Source: Pelosinus baikalensis
Lineage (GTDB): Bacteria > Bacillota > Negativicutes > DSM-13327
DNA: 64,000 bases
Assembly: GCF_020819555.1 (NCBI RefSeq)
Contig: NZ_JAJHJB010000001.1
Location: 124,001 to 188,000, forward strand
Reading direction: 5' to 3'
The notes below the pieces were generated by a model. That model was given only the letters and a program-made list of their open reading frames with translations, was not told where the DNA came from and did no database searches. This document shows positions 44,559 to 53,776 of this stretch, piece by piece (the first letter of the stretch is position 1; each line of letters begins with the position of its first letter). The translations under genes were made by a program, and so were the position numbers.

Positions 44559-44587
44559 ATGACAACGTCTATTTTTAATGTTATACT
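44559..44587 (+). promoter_or_regulatory. candidate promoter of the amino-acid importer operon
   Basis: ATGACA (44559-44564) and TATACT (44582-44587) are spaced 17 bases apart, about 100 bases upstream of glnQ. Match is moderate. Confidence 0.45.
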
Positions 44588-44623
44588 GTAACTACAAATT
44601 TCATAAGCATAATTGGCAATGAC

Positions 44624-44659
44624 GCCGTGCACTTATAGGGATACCTATGAGGGCACGGC
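44624..44659 (+). promoter_or_regulatory. leader hairpin before glnQ
   Basis: GCCGTGC...GCACGGC with inner TTATAGG/CCTATGA forms a long stem with a GATA loop in the 5' leader. A weak T-rich stretch follows. It could be an attenuator or mRNA stabiliser; it does not match a riboswitch class I know. Confidence 0.5.
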
Positions 44660-44689
44660 TTTGATTTGTTTCAAGAAAGGGGGTATTTG

Positions 44690-45415
44690 ATGATTAAAGT
44701 ACAAGGAGTCAATAAATTTTTCGGTCCACTACATGTTTTAAAGGATATTCATCTCAACGTAGACAGCGGTGAAAAAGTCGTTGTCATCGGGCCAAGTGGT
44801 TCTGGGAAGAGTACCTTAATCCGCTGCATGAACTTATTAGAAACGCCAAGCACGGGTCAGATCGTGGTTGACGGTGTTGACATCACGGCCCCTAAGGCGC
44901 CGATTACTAAAGTTAGAGAGTCTGTAGCAATGGTTTTTCAACAGTTCAATCTATATCCTCACAAGACGGTACTGGAAAACTTAACATTAGCACCAACGCG
45001 CATAAAAAAAATATCCCGTGACGAAGCAAGTGAATCAGGTCTCGCTTTTTTGGAACGAGTTGGTTTACGCGAAAAAGCAGATGCCTATCCGGCTCAGCTT
45101 TCTGGAGGACAACAACAACGAGTTGCCATTGCTCGCGCCCTTAACATGCGTCCTACGGTTATGCTCTTTGATGAACCAACTTCTGCTCTTGATCCTGAAA
45201 TGATACAAGAAGTATTGGATGTAATGGTTGACCTGGCGAAAGAAGGAATCACCATGGTAGTTGTTACTCATGAAATGGGCTTTGCCAAACAAGTAGCAGA
45301 TCAGGTTATTTTTATGGACGGAGGCACAATACTTGAAAAGGGTTCTCCAGAGCATTTCTTTACAAACCCAGAACATGATCGTACGAAATTATTTTTAAGC
45401 CGCATTCTTCGTTAA
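44690..45415 (+). CDS. glnQ: polar amino-acid ABC transporter ATP-binding protein
   Basis: This 241-residue ATPase of the GlnQ/HisP type has Walker A GPSGSGKSTLIR, Q-loop MVFQQFNLYPHKT, signature LSGGQQQRVAIARAL, Walker B VMLFDEPTSALDPE and the switch VVTHEMGFAKQVAD. This is the strongly conserved polar amino-acid pattern. ATG 44690 has AAAGGGGG upstream. First gene of a four-gene operon with a binding protein and two permeases. Confidence 0.94.
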   Translation: MIKVQGVNKFFGPLHVLKDIHLNVDSGEKVVVIGPSGSGKSTLIRCMNLLETPSTGQIVVDGVDITAPKAPITKVRESVAMVFQQFNLYPHKTVLENLTLAPTRIKKISRDEASESGLAFLERVGLREKADAYPAQLSGGQQQRVAIARALNMRPTVMLFDEPTSALDPEMIQEVLDVMVDLAKEGITMVVVTHEMGFAKQVADQVIFMDGGTILEKGSPEHFFTNPEHDRTKLFLSRILR

Positions 45416-45455
45416 ACGTAATGGATTCATAAAAAATATATGGAGGTTATTAAAA

Positions 45456-46274
45456 ATGAAAAAATTATATGTTCTTATCGTTAGTTTAATGATGTTCATC
45501 GCCCTAGCAGTTGCTGGTTGTGGCGGCACAACAGATTCCAAGCCTGCAGCAGGTGGAACGGGTACAGCTCCTGAAGTCAAAGCGATACAGGATCGCGGCA
45601 CATTAAAAGTAGGCGTTAAGGTTGATGTACCGAAATTTGGTTTTAAAGATCCTAAAACGGGTCAAATTGACGGTTTTGAAATCGACTTAACAAGAGCATT
45701 GGCTAAGAAGATTCTTGGTGACGAGAAAAAATTCGAAGCACAAGGCGTTACTGCCAAAACTCGCGGTCCTTTACTTGACAATGGTGAAGTAGACTTAGTC
45801 ATTGCAACCTTTACGATTACAGAAGAACGTAAACAAAGTTACAATTTCTCTGATCCTTATTTCACAGACGGTGTTGCTTTAATGGTCAAGAAAGATTCCG
45901 GTATTACCGATCTTAAAGGCTTAGCAGATAAAACAATTGGTGTTGCTCAAAGTGCTACCAGTAAAAAAGCCATTCAAGAGGCAGCGGATAAACAAGGCAT
46001 TAAGGTTAAATTCTTAGAATTTGGTACGTATCCAGAAATTAAAACCGCTCTTGACTCTGGTCGTATTAATTGTTTTAGTGTAGATGGCGCTATTTTATAT
46101 GGTTACTTAGATGATACCACTGTAATTTTAAATGATCGCTTCACACCACAAGAGTATGGAGTAGCAAGCAAAAAAGCCAACGCAGGATTAGCTAAAGTAG
46201 TAAACGATACCATAAACGATATGAAAAAATCAGGTGAACTAGATAAGCTGATGCAAAAATGGGGACTTAAATAG
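45456..46274 (+). CDS. amino-acid-binding lipoprotein of the ABC importer
   Basis: This 272-residue family 3 solute-binding protein is lipid-anchored (signal peptide and lipobox LAVAGC, Cys22). The mature domain has RGTLKVGVKVDVPKFGFKDP, GFEIDLTRALAKKIL, VDLVIATFTITEERKQSYNF and FSDPYF. Acidic or polar amino acids such as glutamate or glutamine are typical ligands. The stop overlaps the permease GTG start by one base. Confidence 0.92.
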   Translation: MKKLYVLIVSLMMFIALAVAGCGGTTDSKPAAGGTGTAPEVKAIQDRGTLKVGVKVDVPKFGFKDPKTGQIDGFEIDLTRALAKKILGDEKKFEAQGVTAKTRGPLLDNGEVDLVIATFTITEERKQSYNFSDPYFTDGVALMVKKDSGITDLKGLADKTIGVAQSATSKKAIQEAADKQGIKVKFLEFGTYPEIKTALDSGRINCFSVDGAILYGYLDDTTVILNDRFTPQEYGVASKKANAGLAKVVNDTINDMKKSGELDKLMQKWGLK

Positions 46275-46945
46275 TGCCAGGACCTTTTGCTGGATTCAAG
46301 TGGTTAGCGCTGATCAATGATTGGTCTGTCTTTGCCGAAGGTTTTGTTCAGACCATTCTTTTATCAGCCCTAGGACTAACGTTGGCTTTAGGCCTAGGAA
46401 TCTTCTTTGGTCTTTTGGGTACATCACATGTAAAACTATTTAAACTACTCAATCGCGTTTATGTAGAATTTATTCAAAATACACCTTTGGTTATTCAAAT
46501 TTTCTTCTTATACCATGGCTTACCTCATCTAGGGATTATGTTACCCGTCTTTGTTGTAGGGGTGCTGGGCGTAGGTGTTTACCATGGTGCCTATATTGCA
46601 GAAGTCATTAGGGCGGGTGTAGAATCTGTACCAAAAGGACAATTGGAAGCCGCCTATTCCCAAGGATTCTCCTATTGGGGAGCGATGATTCATATCGTTT
46701 TGCCCCAAGCCAAACGAATTTCTTATCCTCCACTGACCAACCAAGCTGTGAATTTAATCAAAAATACTTCCGTATTAGCCATGGTTGCAGGTGGTGAACT
46801 TATGTATCATGCAGATTCTTGGTCAAGTACTAATCTTTACTACGGTCCTTCTTATGTGGTAACCGGTTTACTGTATCTCTCATTATGTTTTCCATTGGCT
46901 TCTTTTGCCAAACGCATGGAACGCAAATTGGAGGTATCATCATGA
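46274..46945 (+). CDS. amino-acid ABC transporter permease, first subunit
   Basis: This 223-residue HisM/GlnP-type permease has the coupling region YVEFIQNTPLVIQIFFLYHG, GVYHGAYIAEVIRAGVESVP and GQLEAAYSQGFSYWGAMIHI. It starts at a GTG overlapping the previous stop (TAGTG) and ends in an ATGA overlap with the next permease. It pairs with that subunit as a heterodimer. Confidence 0.92.
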   Translation: MPGPFAGFKWLALINDWSVFAEGFVQTILLSALGLTLALGLGIFFGLLGTSHVKLFKLLNRVYVEFIQNTPLVIQIFFLYHGLPHLGIMLPVFVVGVLGVGVYHGAYIAEVIRAGVESVPKGQLEAAYSQGFSYWGAMIHIVLPQAKRISYPPLTNQAVNLIKNTSVLAMVAGGELMYHADSWSSTNLYYGPSYVVTGLLYLSLCFPLASFAKRMERKLEVSS

Positions 46946-47592
46946 TTGAAGAATTGTTGCAATGGGAACTGCTTAGTTTTCTCGGAGCTGGTCTTTTAAC
47001 GACATTGCAAATTGCAATCAGTTCCATTGTTTTGAGCATGATTTTAGGAACCATCTTAGGCATAGCCCGGCATTCCAATCATACTCCCCTTAGTCAGGCA
47101 GCTTCTTTTTATGTCGAAGTCGTACGAAATACCCCTTTATTATTATTTATTTTGGCGGTTCGCTTCATGACAAAACTTCCTCCTATTTATGCCGGTATTG
47201 TTGCCATGACTATCTTTACAACTGCAATGATTGCTGAAATTGTCCGTGGCGGCTTGAATTCCGTAGGCAAAGGGCAATGGGAAGCAGCCAAATCCCAAGG
47301 ATTTACCTACACACAAACACTGATTTATATTGTGTTACCTCAGGCACTGCGCAATACGATACCTCCTTTAGTATCCCAATTTACAACAGTCATTAAGGAT
47401 ACCTCTCTTGTCTGGGCAGTGGGCATTGAGGATCTAACGGGAAAAGGCATGATCATCATGGGACAATATGGTACCACGGCTCAAGTCTTTACTATTTTCT
47501 CTGCCATAGCGATAACCTACTTTGTCTTCAATTATGCTCTTTCCATATTGGCCCGCTATCAGCAGCGGCGCTTATCACTAAGAAGCTATTAA
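46942..47592 (+). CDS. amino-acid ABC transporter permease, second subunit
   Basis: This 216-residue permease of the same type has YVEVVRNTPLLLFILAVRFM, GGLNSVGKGQWEAAKSQGFT and a C-terminal helix. The ATG at 46942 with GGAGG upstream overlaps the preceding TGA; an in-frame extension to 46885 only repeats the end of the first permease in another frame. A strong terminator follows. Confidence 0.92.
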   Translation: MIEELLQWELLSFLGAGLLTTLQIAISSIVLSMILGTILGIARHSNHTPLSQAASFYVEVVRNTPLLLFILAVRFMTKLPPIYAGIVAMTIFTTAMIAEIVRGGLNSVGKGQWEAAKSQGFTYTQTLIYIVLPQALRNTIPPLVSQFTTVIKDTSLVWAVGIEDLTGKGMIIMGQYGTTAQVFTIFSAIAITYFVFNYALSILARYQQRRLSLRSY

Positions 47593-47600
47593 TCAAAAAT

Positions 47601-47637
47601 GAGAACTCCCGGACACCTTTCCGGGAGTTCTCATTTT
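47601..47637 (+). terminator. terminator of the amino-acid importer operon
   Basis: Arms GAGAACTCCCGG and CCGGGAGTTCTC form a 12-bp stem with an 8-base loop, followed by ATTTTCT. It lies 8 bases after the permease stop. Confidence 0.92.
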
Positions 47638-47802
47638 CTAGTACTCCGCCAACTTTGAAATGGGAAGATGATGACGAGGCAAAATTGTGTCAGTCAAGGC
47701 GGAGGAAGGAGGCATACCGCCTGTATGCTGACTGACGACAACGAAGGCTGGCGAAATTTTGACCGTCAGCAATTTCTATTTTCAAGGTTGGTGGAGTACT
47801 AG
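47638..47802. mobile_element. 165-bp MITE-like element with 23-bp terminal inverted repeats
   Basis: The ends CTAGTACTCCGCCAACTTTG (47638) and CAAGGTTGGTGGAGTACTAG (to 47802) are inverted repeats of 23 bases with two mismatches. The interior holds further nested inverted pieces (GTCAGT/ACTGAC; GGCGGA... and ATACCGCC). It has no coding capacity. The right end supplies the TAG stop of the neighbouring phosphatase fragment. A non-autonomous transposable element or a related structured repeat is the best reading; target duplications are not obvious. Confidence 0.65.
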
Positions 47803-48308
47803 GTCACATCACCGATTTGAATGCATAGAACCGTCACATCATCCCAACGAACCCCCTCTTGGCCTATCTGCTTTATCGCTGCAACTACCTGCTCATAATC
47901 AGTATCCAGTGAAATAGCAGTTCCTGCCATCAGACGATCAGCAATACCATCACTATAAAAACAAAAGAGATCTCCCTTTTCTATGGGCAGATAACCAACC
48001 TCATACTCAGGTGACGCGCTCACACCTAAAAATAGACCAGGTGTTTTAATTCGTCCCCGTGCCCCAGCAGAGTCAGCAAAAAATTCGGTAACACCTGCCG
48101 CAACATAACGAAGCTCATGCTTTTTAAAATCCAATTCAAAGAAAAATGCTGCCACCATCACATCATTACCAAAATAATTATTCACCCGCCGATTCAGTTC
48201 TAACATCCGCGCGGAAAGGGAAAGGGGCAGATGCATAATTTCCTGCAGCATAAGACTCAGCGCCGCTGCTTGAAGAAATAATCCAAATGTTTCCCATGAA
48301 ATCTTCAT
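47799..48308 (-). pseudogene. PP2C/SpoIIE-like phosphatase C-terminal fragment
   Basis: The 169-residue frame is the second half of a SpoIIE/RsbU-type phosphatase domain: QAAALSLMLQEIM, RYVAAGVTEFF, PGLFLGVSASPEYEVGYLPI, GDLFCFYSDGIAD and WDDVTVLCIQI. The first half, with the metal-binding DxxG region and the GHG loop, is missing. The frame overlaps the end of a dCache receptor fragment in another frame. Together they look like one gene that lost its middle. The stop codon is inside the adjacent MITE-like element. Confidence 0.75.
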
Positions 48309-49374
48309 CCGCTAAAACCACATAGATGTTCCATGAAATTCCATTTTTTTTGTAAGAATCTACACTTACAGAATAGAAGTGGTTATCCAAGTTGATACGA
48401 AATGAGGAACCTCTATCATCCAAAAATGATTTTACAGCTGCCTTTAACACCGGATCTTTACAATCATCGGCCTTAATTCTCTCACTTTTCCCGTCTACTA
48501 TTTCAAATGGTTCCGTAAGTACTGAGGCAGCAACGATCATGCCATCCGTGTCCACAACAAATACTTGTCCCGATGCCCCTAAGGATAAGTCCCGCAGCAT
48601 GTTCCCCAACCAAGCTAAAAGATAATCAACACCAAAGACACCTACTAACTGACCATCTTCATTAAATACAGGATATGTAGCCGTAATTGTCGGTTCATGG
48701 AATACAAAATGACGGTAAACCCCGCTGAAAACTGGTTTTCGCGCTTCTCGGGCAGCTTGATACCAAGGGCGTGTACGCGGATCAAAAGCAGGAAAAACAT
48801 CTTGAAGCTGTACTCCATCACCTTGCTCAGAAACACTATAATACCAAGATGTACCACCTGTCTCCAGGTTATTTCTTACTACTTGAAATCCACCTGTCGC
48901 TTTGCGGCGTGCTCCATAAAACTCCCCGTTAGATAAGCCGACATATGTCATAGCCGCATCGGGAAAAAAAACCTTAAGATGATTCACAAATTGCCGTTCT
49001 CGTCCAACCGGGTCCGAAAGGGTAAGGAGCCCTGAATGCCAAGCATTCACATTCAGCTCATTTAGACGCAAAGGCTCCTCTATACGCCGCTTTAATTGCT
49101 CATGAACATGTCCTAGTATTTGCTCCCTCATCTCCCCGATTACAGCTCCTACCGCTTCTTGTCCGCCTTGAAATAAGAGAAAGCCTATTAAACAAGTCAC
49201 TGTAAGAAACTGTAACATAAAAGGCAGAGAGAATACAAGCCTTAGAGAAAATCGTCCAGCTATACGTTGAAACCAATACCTGACAGTCATCTTTTTACTA
49301 CCTTTTCCATCTGTTTTTTGCTGAGCAGCGTGATTCATTCCCTTTCGCCTCACATTCCTAAGCACTTCGATCAT
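48178..49374 (-). pseudogene. dCache sensor N-terminal fragment of a degraded phosphatase receptor
   Basis: This frame encodes a membrane helix (about 45-70), then a periplasmic dCache domain: RTRPWYQAAREARKPVFSGV, VFNEDGQLVGVFGVDYLLAW and GQVFVVDTDGMIVAAS. It continues to VVLADEDFMGNI, after which it runs out of frame. The second membrane helix, HAMP and first half of the phosphatase domain are absent. Intact relatives are membrane receptors with a cytoplasmic PP2C domain. A deletion with a frame change at about 48290 explains the structure. A short product could still be made but would lack output. Confidence 0.7.
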
Positions 49375-49411
49375 GTCTGTTGCTCTATATTCCCCTTTCT
49401 TTTTTTACAGT

Positions 49412-49450
49412 AAAACTCCTGCAAAGTATAAGCAGCTTTGCAGGAGTTTT
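49412..49450. terminator. bidirectional terminator
   Basis: Arms AAAACTCCTGCAAAG and CTTTGCAGGAGTTTT form a 15-bp stem, with T-runs on both strands, between the thiW gene end and the sensor gene start. Confidence 0.9.
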
Positions 49451-49484
49451 TGTCGTTTATTGTCTATTTTTATAATTTTATGTT

Positions 49485-49973
49485 TTATCCTACTCTTCCA
49501 TGAAAGAATGTTTTAATGGGGGTATGGTACAGTGCATAGGCAATCAAACTACCCCCAGTTGTACTAATCAGAAACGGAAGCACAAAGAAAAAAGCACCGA
49601 CCTCAGAACCAATGATATATTTTGCTACGGGAAAGGCCACAAGACTTCCTACTATTCCGGTACCAACAATCTCACCCACAATAGCACCCGCAATGTGATT
49701 GGTCTTCTTATACAAAATACCTGCCAATGCGGCTCCCAAGATACTTCCTGGAAAGGCGAGCAACGATCCGGTACCAAGAATATTGCGCAATAAAGATATA
49801 CTAAAGGCAGCACTGACAGAATAACGTGTTCCCAAAAGCACTGCTAATAAAACATTAATCGCATGCTGTACCGGAAAGCACTTTGCAATACCAATCGGAA
49901 TATATACCAAATGCGCGGAAAAAACGCCAATCGCTATAAATAAGGCTGTAAAGGTTAATTTTCGAATTTCCAT
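49485..49973 (-). CDS. thiW: ThiW, thiazole/thiamine-precursor ECF transporter S component
   Basis: This 162-residue membrane protein has five to six helices and the ThiW pattern: YIPIGIAKCFPVQHAINVLL, LLRNILGTGSLLAFPGSILG and AGAIVGEIVGTGIVGSLVAF. ThiW is the substrate-binding unit of an energy-coupling-factor importer for the thiazole moiety of thiamine. It would need EcfA and EcfT encoded elsewhere. The ATG at 49973 has GGAGG upstream. No TPP riboswitch is visible before it; it follows an ABC transporter gene with 45 bases between. Confidence 0.87.
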   Translation of the reverse strand: MEIRKLTFTALFIAIGVFSAHLVYIPIGIAKCFPVQHAINVLLAVLLGTRYSVSAAFSISLLRNILGTGSLLAFPGSILGAALAGILYKKTNHIAGAIVGEIVGTGIVGSLVAFPVAKYIIGSEVGAFFFVLPFLISTTGGSLIAYALYHTPIKTFFHGRVG

Positions 49974-50018
49974 GTTTTCCTCCAAACTGCAGCTTCGTAT
50001 TACTCCAACTATGCCCCT

Positions 50019-50534
50019 TTATTCAAGGCGACAGCTACCCGTGTCGTTGATTATCAGTTTACGTTTGTGGTAATTCACTAAGGTATTGCGGTGCCCAACA
50101 CTAATAATCGTTGTATTGTTAAGCTGGGAATGCAGCAATTGATATAAATGAGCCTCTGTTATTTCATCAATTGCTGAAGTTGCTTCATCAAGAAATAACC
50201 AGTCTGGCTGCTGCAGTATAGCCCGTACAAAGGCTATTCTTTGCTGTTCACCGAAAGACAGAACATGAGACCAATCCTCAACTTGGTCAAGTTTATCAAC
50301 AAGATCCTCTAATTTGCAAAGCTCCATAACGCTGCGAATTTTTTCATCCGTTGCAAAATCCTCTTTGTAAGGATACAATACAGAATCTCGTAAGGTTCCA
50401 AGAGGTAAATAGGATCTCTGGGGCAAAAATAAAAGTTTCTGTTCTGCTGGAATACTAACACTGCCTTGTCCAAATGGCCAAATACCGGCTAGAGTACGCA
50501 TGAGAGTGCTTTTCCCGCAGCCAGAAGGACCCAT
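50019..50534 (-). pseudogene. ATPase half of a frameshifted ABC_membrane_2 transporter
   Basis: The frame starts at an ATG directly at Walker A (MGPSGCGKSTLM) and contains the signature LSFGEQQRIAFVRAIL and Walker B WLFLDEATSAID. It lacks the strands that normally precede Walker A. Those residues (TIHKGDSL) end the upstream frame, and inserting one A in TTTATAATTATG restores IIMGPSG in frame. This is a single-base deletion or a sequencing error in a gene of about 575 codons. Confidence 0.8.
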
Positions 50535-50536
50535 AA

Positions 50537-51739
50537 TTATAAAGAATCCCCCTTATGAATTGTTAATTGTAAGTCCTTAAGCAGTTCTTCCCCATTGGGT
50601 AAATCAATTTGCAGCTGGTGCACATGTAAGGATGAGTCAGCACCATAGGTTACACCAATCACTTTCTGGTCTGCGATATGTTCTACACGATTCATGGCAT
50701 GGTTAAAGCCTAGTAAACGTTTAACGACTGACTGCCACTGAGCCAAACTAGAGTAACTCTCAATCAAAAAGGATAACGAGTCTTGTACTTTAGCAAAAGC
50801 CCCTGATATTTGAAGTAATCCTCCTAACTGGATTTGATTGCTAAAATATCGTGGGGCTGCAACAACCAAGGGGAAAATAATAGCAATCTGACCATAGCCT
50901 GACGTAAACCAAGTCAGTTTTTTCTGCCGCAGCATTACTGCCTTAAAATTCTCAAATACCATCTGAAAGCGCTCTGTCAGTTTCGCTTGTTCTTGTATTT
51001 CACCGCCATACAGAGCAATACTCTCGCTGTTTTCCCGCAAACGAATTAAACTAAAACGAAAATCAGCTTCATAACGCTGCTGACTAAAATTAAGATCCAC
51101 CAGTGGCTTACCAATTTTAACGGTTAACCAGTTACCAGCTATAGCATAAATAATAGCAACCCAAAACATATAGCCTGGGATAGCAATTTCCGTCTGCCCT
51201 ATAGGGATCGATAGAGAACCAGAAAGATTCCATAAAATAAACATAAATGAAAATAAGGTCACGGCAGCTTTTAAAAGCCCAATGGAAAGGCCTAGTGTCA
51301 AATTAACAAACAGCTTCAAATCCTCACTAATTCGCTGGTCAGGATTATCTGTATTATTATCCAAAAGCTGCATCTGATAATAAGCCTGTTTATGCAGCCA
51401 TGTTTGCAAATATTCTTGTGTAAGCCAGCGGCGCCATTTAAGTTCTAGGAATTGCTGCAAATAAAGCTCATAAACAGACACAATGATATGACAAGCAGCT
51501 AAAATACAAAAGGTGCCGATCGCACTCACAAAACCATCTTTATCATGATTCTGCAATGTATTATAAAAGGTATTATTCCATTCATTAATCAGCACGAATA
51601 TATAAACATGTCCTAAGTTAAGAGCAACAATGACTGCTAACAGTGCTCTAGCCTTCCATTTTTCTTCTGAAAACCAATACGCCTTGGTAATTTGCCACAT
51701 TCCCTGCATAAAATTGCGATTATATACGTTTATCATCAT
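50537..51739 (-). pseudogene. membrane half of a frameshifted ABC_membrane_2 (SbmA/BacA/YddA-like) transporter
   Basis: About 400 residues form the transmembrane domain of the SbmA/BacA/YddA/ABCD-like family: EWNNTFYNTLQNHDKDGFVS, LKWRRWLTQEYLQTWLHKQA, NPDQRISEDLKLFVN and FRFSLIRLRENSESIALYGG. The frame ends at a TAA immediately before the ATPase Walker A. Relatives import peptides or vitamins (for example Rv1819c and cobalamin). Placement beside thiW makes a vitamin role attractive, though unproven. Two ATGs (51739, 51736) follow AAAGGG and the frame stays open to 51757. Confidence 0.8.
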
Positions 51740-51903
51740 TCTGCCCTTTCTTTCCATGCTAGTACTGCTTTTCTTTAATCTTTCTCGTTTTCTCGAAAAT
51801 TATCGAAATTCCTTTTAATTATTATAAAAAAACTGGCAACCTTATAAAAAAGGTGTCAGTTCTCATACTTCTTATTAAAGTAAAACTAACCACAAATAAA
51901 AAA

Positions 51904-52039
51904 CACTACACGTCTTTAAAAATATATGAAATAATCGAACCACAAAGACGCAAAGGACACAAAGGGTTCTATTTCTATTTTTTGTGTTTTCCTTTGTGTG
52001 CCGCAGCAGCGGCATTGTGCCTTTGTGGTTTATAATTTC
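51904..52039 (+). repeat. palindromic intergenic repeat, copy 8 (long form)
   Basis: Left end ACACGTCTTTAAAAATATAT with GAACCACAAAGACGCAAAGG, T-rich middle, GTGTGCCGCAGCAGCGGCAT and right end CCTTTGTGGTTTATA. An open frame crossing it at 51853-52035 is chance. Confidence 0.85.
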
Positions 52040-52077
52040 TTACAGGGACGGGCAACCTGTTTTTCAACAAGTAACTA

Positions 52078-53547
52078 TCAAGTTGAATCATCATTGGATT
52101 TACGCTTGCTTAATGAAAAAAGAAGTAATAGAAAAATGAATAATCCTTCAGAAAAGTAACCAAACCAGTCACCAAATCTACCGTATATTGATTTTCCCTG
52201 GTCAAGTTTTATTTCTCCTATTAATAAGACATCACCCTTTTCTGTGTCGTTTGATGCCATTTCTATAATATTTCCCTTATTGCTGCTTAAACTTAACAAG
52301 CCCCATTGAGCCGCCCGTGCCACTGCATAATTTCCTTCAACACCACGCATTATAGCGATTCGAGCATGTAACAAAGCATCTGCTTTAAAATCGAGAGCAG
52401 GCACAAACAAAAGGTTAATACCCCGCTGACTGTATCCTCGACTAGGCTCTTCAAAATCCATATCCTTACAAATAGCAATACCCCACATACCCATGCCTTC
52501 CAAGTCTCTAATATTCAATTCTTGACCAGGAGTATAACTGCCCTCAGAGAATGGTAATAGATGTTGCTTATCATATTTTAATACATATTCTCCCTTTGGT
52601 GAGAATAAATAAGCAGAATTATACAGTTTTGAATCATCTTGAATACTTAACCCTGTAATTAACGTAATCTGATTGTTGTGTGCGGCGTCAGCTAGAAGTT
52701 GCAGAAGTTTTGGCTGTTCATTCAGGTTTAAATTGATAATCTTTTCTGGCAGCAATATAACTTCAGCTCCTGAGCGTGAAAGTAAGTTTATACAATGAAT
52801 ATATCTACTAATAATTTTCTCTGCCTCTTGTTGTTGCCCACGGGACCGCAGCTCTTCCATGCTCATGCTGATAGATGCCATGCCAATTTTCACACTAGGT
52901 CCTTGGGCTGGCACGTTTAAACGATATAAGCCAAATATCAGCGTTAGTATCAATATACTTATAGGAAGAACAATTGTCTTTAAACATAATTTTGAGTTTT
53001 TACGGTAATACAAAGATAACACCATACCAGCAGGAACAAGCAGCAATAAAAAGGTGATTCCCCAAATTCCTGTAATGGAGGCAATTTGTATCATAGGCAA
53101 ATTAAATACTTGCGTGTAGGCGATACTATCAATAGTCCCTGCAGGGGAATGTTGTGAGGTAATAAATTCCAAAGCAGTCCAACCACTTGCAAAAATGAAA
53201 CTCCACGCCCAATGTTCTTTTTGTAAAACCATATAACGGAATAATACTAATAAAATCGTAAATAAGATTGCATTTATGATATTCCCATAGACAAGTATCG
53301 AAATAGGAATTATCGTATTTGAATATGCAAATATACCACTCGAAAATCCGATAAGATAAGTAGTCATACTAGCAAAAACTACAGATGCTGTCGTTGCTTC
53401 TAGCGCATATATAAAAAGTGGAATTGGGGCTAGCCAAGTTAAAAACCAGCAATTATAAATTCCTGTTGAAAAGTAATAAGCAACCGAACTAAACATGACC
53501 GTTATTGTAAAATATAAAAACCTTTTTTTAACTTCCTTATTAAGCAT
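52078..53547 (-). CDS. apolipoprotein N-acyltransferase-like nitrilase-superfamily protein
   Basis: This 489-residue protein has six to eight membrane helices, then a carbon-nitrogen hydrolase domain (about 220-450) and one final helix, which is the layout of Lnt. The catalytic triad is visible as Glu in EVILLPEKIINL, Lys in VLKYDKQHLLPF and Cys in WGIAICKDMDFEEPSRGY. Classical Lnt has a CYE motif after the Cys; CKDMDF marks a divergent branch. It probably modifies exported lipoproteins or a similar amine in the envelope, but the substrate is uncertain. Confidence 0.82.
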   Translation of the reverse strand: MLNKEVKKRFLYFTITVMFSSVAYYFSTGIYNCWFLTWLAPIPLFIYALEATTASVVFASMTTYLIGFSSGIFAYSNTIIPISILVYGNIINAILFTILLVLFRYMVLQKEHWAWSFIFASGWTALEFITSQHSPAGTIDSIAYTQVFNLPMIQIASITGIWGITFLLLLVPAGMVLSLYYRKNSKLCLKTIVLPISILILTLIFGLYRLNVPAQGPSVKIGMASISMSMEELRSRGQQQEAEKIISRYIHCINLLSRSGAEVILLPEKIINLNLNEQPKLLQLLADAAHNNQITLITGLSIQDDSKLYNSAYLFSPKGEYVLKYDKQHLLPFSEGSYTPGQELNIRDLEGMGMWGIAICKDMDFEEPSRGYSQRGINLLFVPALDFKADALLHARIAIMRGVEGNYAVARAAQWGLLSLSSNKGNIIEMASNDTEKGDVLLIGEIKLDQGKSIYGRFGDWFGYFSEGLFIFLLLLFSLSKRKSNDDST

Positions 53548-53699
53548 ATTCTAATACTCATTCCCTTCGCCCATGCAATTACTAACAAATAATAAATTAA
53601 CTACCACTTAATAGGAGTAGTTCCTACATATCAAGACTCAGCTTGTCGTAATGAGAAGAAAAAGGAGAAGTCGAAGGATATGATAGATATTTAGTCTAA

Positions 53700-53725
53700 A
53701 AGCACCGCTCCAAGGATCGGTGCTT
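53700..53725 (-). terminator. terminator of the gltD-like gene
   Basis: AAGCACCG and CGGTGCTT pair around a 10-base loop, about 50 bases past the stop codon. TTTTAG follows on the minus strand. Confidence 0.65.
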
Positions 53726-53776
53726 AATTTATTTTTACTTATGTAGATTTTGCATTATTTGCTGCAACCTGATCTC

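Noticed and set aside
49974..50018. TPP riboswitch before thiW
   Set aside because: The gap is only 45 bases and lacks CTGAGA and ACCTGAT elements; none was found upstream of the ABC gene either.
51853..52035. Open frame of 60 codons
   Set aside because: It is the translation of repeat copy 8.
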